NCBI GenBank assembly: GCA_964429875.1
Contig: CAYSDL010000048.1
Location: forward strand, 1 to 10,716
DNA: 10,716 nucleotides
From: CAYSDL01 sp964429875
GTDB taxonomy: Bacteria; Fidelibacterota; Marinisomatia; SCGC-AAA003-L08; D37C17
Direction of reading: 5' to 3'
Under the pieces are notes generated by a model. The model did not search any database, was not told the origin of the DNA, and worked only from the letters and a program-made list of their open reading frames with translations. The translations under genes and the position numbers were made by a program. Of this stretch, positions 6,025-10,716 are shown one piece after another (position 1 is the stretch's first letter; every line of letters starts with the position of its first letter).

Positions 6025-9000
6025 ATGACGATCTCTATAACTATAAGGAATATAACATTGAAAAGAATTATAATTTTATGTTTAACATTATTCGCTCTAT
6101 CATTTTCTTCTGAAAAAAACTTCTTTAAATTTTCAAAGAATATTGATAATTCATTAAATCTAGAATTTGATTTAGATAATATTGAAGTAGAGTCTGTAGG
6201 TGATTATAAAAAGATAAAAACAGACCCTTCTATAGGTGTAACTGGTATAATTGGTATGCCTAAATTACCTATCTATACATCTCTTGTGATGGTGGATCCT
6301 ACAAAAGATTATAAAATGGAATATGTTGTTAAGGATTCTTATATAATTCAGGATGTTAAAATTATTCCAAATCAACATTTGTTAAATGGTCTTGAAAAAG
6401 AAATCATTGAAGATGTTAATATTAATTTTTACAATTCTACAGAAAATTATCCATCTGAAATTGTTTCTTTAACTGACCCTCTTATTATGAGAGATCTAGT
6501 TCTTGTTAATTTATCAGTTACTCCATTTAGTTATAGACCTAGTGATAACAGTCTTGAAGTATTTACATCTCTTGATATTAGGCTTATTGAAACAGATACA
6601 CATGAAGATCTTAGAAGAAGAGAAATGCCAAGATCAAGAGTATTTGAAAATTTGTACAAAAATAAAATTATTAATTATCAATCACAACAAAGAGATGAGA
6701 TATATCAGGACCCTGCCATTTTATATATATGTGGTGGTAGTTTAGAAAATAATTCAACTCTTGGTCAGCTTATTGATTGGAGAAAAGAAAGAGGATACAT
6801 TGTTTATACTGCATCTCTATCTGAAACTGGAAGTTCTGCTTCATCTATAAAAAATTATATTGAAAATGCTTATGATAACTTTAACCCGCCTCCTGAATAT
6901 GTCGCTCTTGTTGGTGATGTTGGAGGTTCTTATTCTATACCAACATATTATGAAGATTATGGGCATGATTCTTATGGAAATGACTGTGAAGGTGATCTGC
7001 AGTATTCCCAGCTTGATGGTGGAGATTTATTCCCTGAAGTTTTAGTTGGGAGAATGTCTCTTAGGTCTACTTCTGAATTATCTGCAGTTGTTCCTAAAAT
7101 TATCAATTATGAAAAAGCAACTTATTTAGGAAGTCTTGGAAATTATTATAAAAGTGCATCAATGGCAGGAGATCCTTCAAGTTCAGGAAATTCATGTGCA
7201 ATTACTAAGGAACAAATAAAAGAAATGCTTGAAAATCACGATTTTACAGATGTCGATATTAAAACTTCAGGCAGTAGTTGGTCATCATGGATGCAAAATG
7301 AATTAAGTGATGGTGCATTATTTTTTAATTATAGAGGGTATCTTGGAATGAGCGGATTTAGTACCAGTAATGTTGATAATGCAAATAGTGGCTATAAATT
7401 GCCTTTTGCAACTATTCTAACTTGTGGAACAGGATCTTTTGCTGAAGATCAAACAGCGATGTCTGAGAAATTCTTTAGAGCAGGGACCTCTAGTAATCCT
7501 AAGGGTGGTGTTGCAGCTATTGGCACAGCAACATGGAATACGCATACTCTGTTTAATAATATTGTTGATATGGGTATTTATCAAGGTTTGCTTGCTGATA
7601 ACGTTGAAACTGCTGGAGCAGCACTTGCAAGTGGTAAACTTGCTTTATATAATGCTTACTCTAATGACCCCTATCAATGGATTAATGCTTTTACTCAATG
7701 GAATAATTTAATGGGAGACCCTGCTACACATTTATGGACAGATACACCCGAAATTATTACAGCTTCTCATCCTTCAGAGATTTCATTGGGAACTAATTAT
7801 TTGGATGTTTCTATTATAGATGAATCAGGATTGCCAATAGTTGGTGCTCTAGTTAGTATTGATGAAAGAAATACTGCGACAAATGTATATACAGATGATA
7901 TGGGGAGTGCACGTTTTTATTTAGACTCTACTACAAGTGGAAACACATTGATTACAATAACAAAACAAAATTTTAAACCCTATCAAGGTTATGTAAATAT
8001 TATTGATGACAGCTATAATGTGAATATTGATCATTCAGAAGATTTTGTAATAAATGATTCAAATAATGGAATTCCTGAGTCAGGAGAAACATTGGGTTTA
8101 TCTATCCCCCTTACTAATTTAGGTACAGAGACAGCAAGTGGAGTTGTAGCGATATTAACCTCTTCTTCAGATCATGTTTCACTATTAAACGAAACTGTCT
8201 CATATGGAACGATCCAATCTGATCAAACAGTTTTTGGGAGTGATTTCAGTTTTACTATTTTGCCTACAGCAATACAAGGAGAAGATCTGGAGTTGATGTT
8301 AAATATAAGTGATGATTCAGGTAATGAATGGACTTCTCTTGTCTTGCTTGATATTTTAGGTATACATTTAATCCCTGTTGGATCTATGTATCTTTCTCCA
8401 GGGCAAACAGGAAATATAGATATTGATTTAAGGAATTTGGGTTCGCTTTCATCAACAAATGTTTCAGCAGAGCTTAGTTATGCAGGAAATCAAATAACAA
8501 TCAATGACAGTGATGGCTTGTGGGGTAATATTTTTTCGGGTCAGACAGTTGGTGCTACAAATAGTTTTAATGTTACTTTAAGTAATGATGTCATTAATGG
8601 AGCACAGCTAACATTAAATATGCGTATCCAAACAAATGAGGGGTATGATAGAACAGAAACCGTAACTCTCCAGGCAGGTTTTGTTTCCTCCTCTGATCCT
8701 TTAGGTCCAGATCAATANNNNNNNNNNNNNNNNNNNNNNNNNNNNNNNNNNNNNNNNNNNNNNNNNNNNNNNNNNNNNNNNNNNNNNNNNNNNNNNNNNN
8801 NNNNNNNNNNNNNNNNNGAAACATTTCAGGTGATTTTATATAATAACGCAGCTCAGCCATATGGTGATAATGAGATAAAAATTCAATATGAAGAGTTTAA
8901 TAATACATCTTCTGGATCATTTTCAAGTTATCCTCCTATTCATGGAGCATATGCTACAATTGGTATAGAAAATCATTTAGCTGATGATGGTTTACAGTAT

Positions 9001-10236
9001 TCTTTTTTAAATCAATATCCAACTGCAGCAATGACATTATCTGATAATACAGCCATATTTATAACTACTCAACCTTCATCGTCTTTACCTGCTCCACAGC
9101 TTAACTACACATACAGTAGTTTAGATTTTCAATTGGAAAGTGGTCAGCAACAAACAGGTAGTTTGGTGTTGTCTAATAGTGGGGAGGAAGGTTCTCTTCT
9201 TAGCTATTCTGTTTCTCAAAGTTATCCAGATATAGGATCCCCTTTTGATGTAACTGGTGGAGGCCCAGATAGTTATGGATTTTATTGGACCGATTCTGAT
9301 ATTAGCAGTGATCTTAATTATAATTTTATTGATATATCATCAGAGGGTACTCAAGTTTCATTTTCTAACAATGATGATGGCACAGAGCTTATTGACATAG
9401 GTTTTGATTTTTCATTTTATGGAAATACATATTCCCAGTTCTTGATTAATCCTAATGGATGGATAGGTTTTGAAAGCGATAATGATGAATGGTATAATGG
9501 CAATCTACCTTCTAGTGATTATCCAACAGCAGCAATTTTTGGATTTTGGGATGATCTGAATCCAGTTAACGATAATTGTAATTCATCATGCTCTGGTAAT
9601 GTTTATTATCATTCAAATTCAGATCGTCTTGTAGTATGGTTTGAAAACGTTTATCATTGGGCATCAGAAGGATTTGAAAATAGCTATTATAATTTTCAGA
9701 TTGTTATTTATCCTAATGGTGAGATAGATATTAATATAGAAAATATTGAAGGAGCATACTCTGCGACAGTAGGTATTCAAAATTCTACAGGTACAATAGC
9801 CTCTCAAATTGATTCTTATGATGGTAATTATTTTAATGATAGCCAATCCTTTAAATTCGTAAGACCATATATTTTAGATTGGCTTTTTGTATCTTCCTCT
9901 GAGGGATTGAATGGCTCTTTAAGTAATGGGGAGAGTATTGATATATCTATTCTTGCTGATGCTACAGATGCACTTGAGGGAGATTATGCAGGGAGCGTTC
10001 TTATTTCAAGTAATGCATCAGATACTATTGAAATTCCAGTTACACTTAATGTTGGTGCGCAAGCTGCACTTGGAGATCTTAATAATGATGGAGAGGTCAA
10101 TGTTTCAGATATTGTCATCCTTGTTTCTACAATATTAAATGAGGGAGATTATAGTTATAGCGCTGATATAAATCAAGATGGCAGTCTTGATGTCCTTGAT
10201 ATTGTTACTCTTGTAGGAATGATTTTGAATGTATAA
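6025..10236 (+). CDS. Very large secreted C25 (gingipain-type) peptidase homologue with dockerin tail, broken by a sequence gap
   Basis: 1403 residues as given, but 898-931 are unknown. Order: signal peptide (KRIIILCLTLFALSFSS, 13-29), C25 propeptide-like region (about 35-225), C25 catalytic domain (about 231-572), Ig-like domain (about 575-670), two further beta-sandwich repeats (about 671-885), a GPD-Y-G beta-sandwich domain split by the gap, a spacer, a second GPDSYG domain (1080-about 1275), another Ig-like strand region (about 1282-1343) and a dockerin-like tail (1350-1403). In the peptidase domain VALVGD (293-298), FPEVLVGR with E338, and LTCGTG with C467 match gingipain motifs. The His of the usual NYxGHG is Tyr439 (NYRGYLGMSG), so activity is uncertain. 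The start is probably the TTG at 6058 (residue 12), which has an AAGGA site; the ATG at 6025 has none. The next gene overlaps its end by 8 nt. Confidence 0.85.
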   Translation: MTISITIRNITLKRIIILCLTLFALSFSSEKNFFKFSKNIDNSLNLEFDLDNIEVESVGDYKKIKTDPSIGVTGIIGMPKLPIYTSLVMVDPTKDYKMEYVVKDSYIIQDVKIIPNQHLLNGLEKEIIEDVNINFYNSTENYPSEIVSLTDPLIMRDLVLVNLSVTPFSYRPSDNSLEVFTSLDIRLIETDTHEDLRRREMPRSRVFENLYKNKIINYQSQQRDEIYQDPAILYICGGSLENNSTLGQLIDWRKERGYIVYTASLSETGSSASSIKNYIENAYDNFNPPPEYVALVGDVGGSYSIPTYYEDYGHDSYGNDCEGDLQYSQLDGGDLFPEVLVGRMSLRSTSELSAVVPKIINYEKATYLGSLGNYYKSASMAGDPSSSGNSCAITKEQIKEMLENHDFTDVDIKTSGSSWSSWMQNELSDGALFFNYRGYLGMSGFSTSNVDNANSGYKLPFATILTCGTGSFAEDQTAMSEKFFRAGTSSNPKGGVAAIGTATWNTHTLFNNIVDMGIYQGLLADNVETAGAALASGKLALYNAYSNDPYQWINAFTQWNNLMGDPATHLWTDTPEIITASHPSEISLGTNYLDVSIIDESGLPIVGALVSIDERNTATNVYTDDMGSARFYLDSTTSGNTLITITKQNFKPYQGYVNIIDDSYNVNIDHSEDFVINDSNNGIPESGETLGLSIPLTNLGTETASGVVAILTSSSDHVSLLNETVSYGTIQSDQTVFGSDFSFTILPTAIQGEDLELMLNISDDSGNEWTSLVLLDILGIHLIPVGSMYLSPGQTGNIDIDLRNLGSLSSTNVSAELSYAGNQITINDSDGLWGNIFSGQTVGATNSFNVTLSNDVINGAQLTLNMRIQTNEGYDRTETVTLQAGFVSSSDPLGPDQXXXXXXXXXXXXXXXXXXXXXXXXXXXXXXXXXXETFQVILYNNAAQPYGDNEIKIQYEEFNNTSSGSFSSYPPIHGAYATIGIENHLADDGLQYSFLNQYPTAAMTLSDNTAIFITTQPSSSLPAPQLNYTYSSLDFQLESGQQQTGSLVLSNSGEEGSLLSYSVSQSYPDIGSPFDVTGGGPDSYGFYWTDSDISSDLNYNFIDISSEGTQVSFSNNDDGTELIDIGFDFSFYGNTYSQFLINPNGWIGFESDNDEWYNGNLPSSDYPTAAIFGFWDDLNPVNDNCNSSCSGNVYYHSNSDRLVVWFENVYHWASEGFENSYYNFQIVIYPNGEIDINIENIEGAYSATVGIQNSTGTIASQIDSYDGNYFNDSQSFKFVRPYILDWLFVSSSEGLNGSLSNGESIDISILADATDALEGDYAGSVLISSNASDTIEIPVTLNVGAQAALGDLNNDGEVNVSDIVILVSTILNEGDYSYSADINQDGSLDVLDIVTLVGMILNV
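6045..6049 (+). promoter_or_regulatory. Shine-Dalgarno site (AAGGA) favouring a TTG start at 6058
   Basis: AAGGA ends 8 nt before TTG at 6058-6060, an ideal distance. A TTG start gives M-K-R-I-I-I-L, a textbook signal peptide. The upstream ATG at 6025 would add 11 residues (MTISITIRNIT) ahead of it and lacks a ribosome binding site. Confidence 0.6.
8718..8817. other. Assembly gap of exactly 100 N inside the C25 homologue
   Basis: The round length suggests a scaffolding placeholder, not a measured size. The domain cut by the gap begins GPDQ followed by TAn (Tyr if not a stop) and resumes at ETFQVILY. A second copy of the same domain (GPDSYG to FQIVIY, residues 1080-1229) spans 150 residues. 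This predicts about 138 missing residues (roughly 410 nt), not 34. Confidence 0.9.
9262..9711 (+). repeat. Intact second copy of the GPD-Y-G beta-sandwich domain (core, residues 1080-1229)
   Basis: Motifs are GPDSYGF, GFDFSFYGNTY, NPNGWIGFES, IFGFWDDLNP, RLVVWFENV and NFQIVIYPNGEIDI. The split first copy keeps only its two ends, at 8704-8717 (GPDQ-Y) and 8818-8841 (ETFQVILY). The copies are far apart in sequence, so they are recognised at protein level only. Confidence 0.7.
10072..10233 (+). other. Dockerin-like C-terminal domain of the C25 homologue
   Basis: Encodes residues 1350-1403, with loops D1351-D1362 and D1381-D1392 followed by hydrophobic helices. Loop positions 10 and 11 are V-S in the first repeat and V-L in the second, so the first differs slightly from the tails of the other two proteins. 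Confidence 0.8.
10215..10218 (+). promoter_or_regulatory. Probable Shine-Dalgarno site (AGGA) of the persulfide dioxygenase gene
   Basis: AGGA (in TAGGAA) ends 10 nt before the ATG at 10229, inside the end of the preceding gene. It supports that ATG as the start and suggests co-transcription. Confidence 0.5.
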
Positions 10237-10716
10237 AATTCAAGTTAAGCAGCTTTTTGATTATGAAACATGGACATTTACTTATCTTTTATGGGATAAA
10301 GAATCAAAAAATGCGCTTATCATAGACCCCGTTCTTGAACAGGTAGAGCGTGACCTCGATTTAATTAAAAAAATGAATTTAAATTTAGAGTATATTTTAG
10401 AGACACACGTTCATGCAGATCATATCACTGGAGCTTCATCTATAAAAGACATTACAAATGCTAAAATATGTTGCGGGTCAAAAACTGGTGTTGATGGTGC
10501 TGATATTTTATTAGAAGATGGTCAAAATGTTGATTTATCCGGTCATCAGATTCATGCTTTGCACACCCCCGGTCATACTAGTGGATGTACAACCTATTAT
10601 GTGGATGGCTATATTTTTACTGGAGACACTTTGTTTATTGAGGGTACAGGAAGAACAGATTTTCAAGGAGGCTCATCTGAAAAAACCTTTGATAGCATAC
10701 GTAATAAAATTTTCTC
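10229..10716 (+). CDS. Persulfide dioxygenase (ETHE1-like) MBL-fold protein, 3' end outside the window
   Basis: The first 162 residues are present; the reading frame stays open to the window edge, so the gene is partial. Motifs are those of the glyoxalase II/ETHE1 group: THVHADHITG (59-68, metal ligands H60, H62, D64, H65), HTPGHTSGCTTY (112-123, ligand H115), FTGDTLF (130-136, ligand D133) and GTGRTDFQGG (139-148). The GRTDFQ signature is typical of persulfide dioxygenases, which oxidise glutathione persulfide to sulfite with one iron per subunit in the cytoplasm. Full-length relatives run to roughly 230-250 residues, so about a third is missing, or more if a rhodanese domain follows. The ATG at 10229 overlaps the end of the C25 gene by 8 nt (10229-10236). 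A general MBL hydrolase remains possible. Confidence 0.88.
   Translation, partial: MYKIQVKQLFDYETWTFTYLLWDKESKNALIIDPVLEQVERDLDLIKKMNLNLEYILETHVHADHITGASSIKDITNAKICCGSKTGVDGADILLEDGQNVDLSGHQIHALHTPGHTSGCTTYYVDGYIFTGDTLFIEGTGRTDFQGGSSEKTFDSIRNKIF

Noticed and set aside
6503..7711. Off-frame open frames inside the C25 gene
   Set aside because: They lie in the +1/+2 frames of a gene with clear domain matches; products are Leu/Ile-rich with no recognisable domain.
8594..8860. Minus-strand frame spanning the N gap
   Set aside because: It exists only because N codons do not read as stops; it is opposite a real gene.
1346..10233. Cellulosome
   Set aside because: No carbohydrate-active enzymes or carbohydrate-binding modules are seen; only the cohesin/dockerin-like parts match.

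Overview
The window is AT-rich and codes mostly on the + strand. It looks like part of a genome scaffold from an uncultured marine bacterium. Three large secreted proteins end in the same kind of C-terminal tail: a hydrophobic type I dockerin-like pair of calcium loops, of the form GDxNxDGxxNVLDIVxLVxxIL. From general knowledge this tail is very common in Candidatus Marinimicrobia (SAR406) and relatives in the Fibrobacterota-Chlorobi-Bacteroidota group. I infer such an organism with moderate confidence. A run of exactly 100 N marks a scaffold gap, which fits a metagenome or single-cell assembly.

Layout. 74-1516 (+): secreted arylsulfotransferase-like protein with a dockerin tail. It meets, stop against stop, 1517-1945 (-): a YjbQ/UPF0047 protein. 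A 43-bp divergent intergenic region then leads to 1989-2396 (+), a small exported CxxC protein, followed 4 nt later by 2401-2580 (+), a 59-aa membrane protein resembling DUF5652. 2644-3003 (+) resembles the C-terminal module of phage replication proteins. 3046-5127 (+) is a secreted mosaic protein with 50 cysteines, LNR-like and Kazal-like modules, a cohesin-like domain and a dockerin tail. One base later, 5129-5968 (+) is a PqqB-like metallo-beta-lactamase-fold protein with a TTG start. 6025 (or more likely 6058) to 10236 (+) is a very large secreted C25 (gingipain-type) peptidase homologue with a dockerin tail, interrupted by the gap. Overlapping its end, 10229-10716 (+) is a persulfide dioxygenase (ETHE1-like) gene cut off by the window edge.

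How the genes may work together. The strongest theme is export: three secreted proteins share one C-terminal tag, and one of them also carries a cohesin-like domain, the usual partner of dockerins. A calcium-dependent surface assembly or a shared sorting tag is a reasonable hypothesis, but nothing in the sequence proves binding. The C25 homologue keeps the catalytic Cys and Glu but has Tyr where the catalytic His is expected. The two MBL-fold genes are translationally close to secreted-protein genes, but no shared pathway is evident. No RNA genes, CRISPR arrays, insertion sequences or convincing intrinsic terminators were found.
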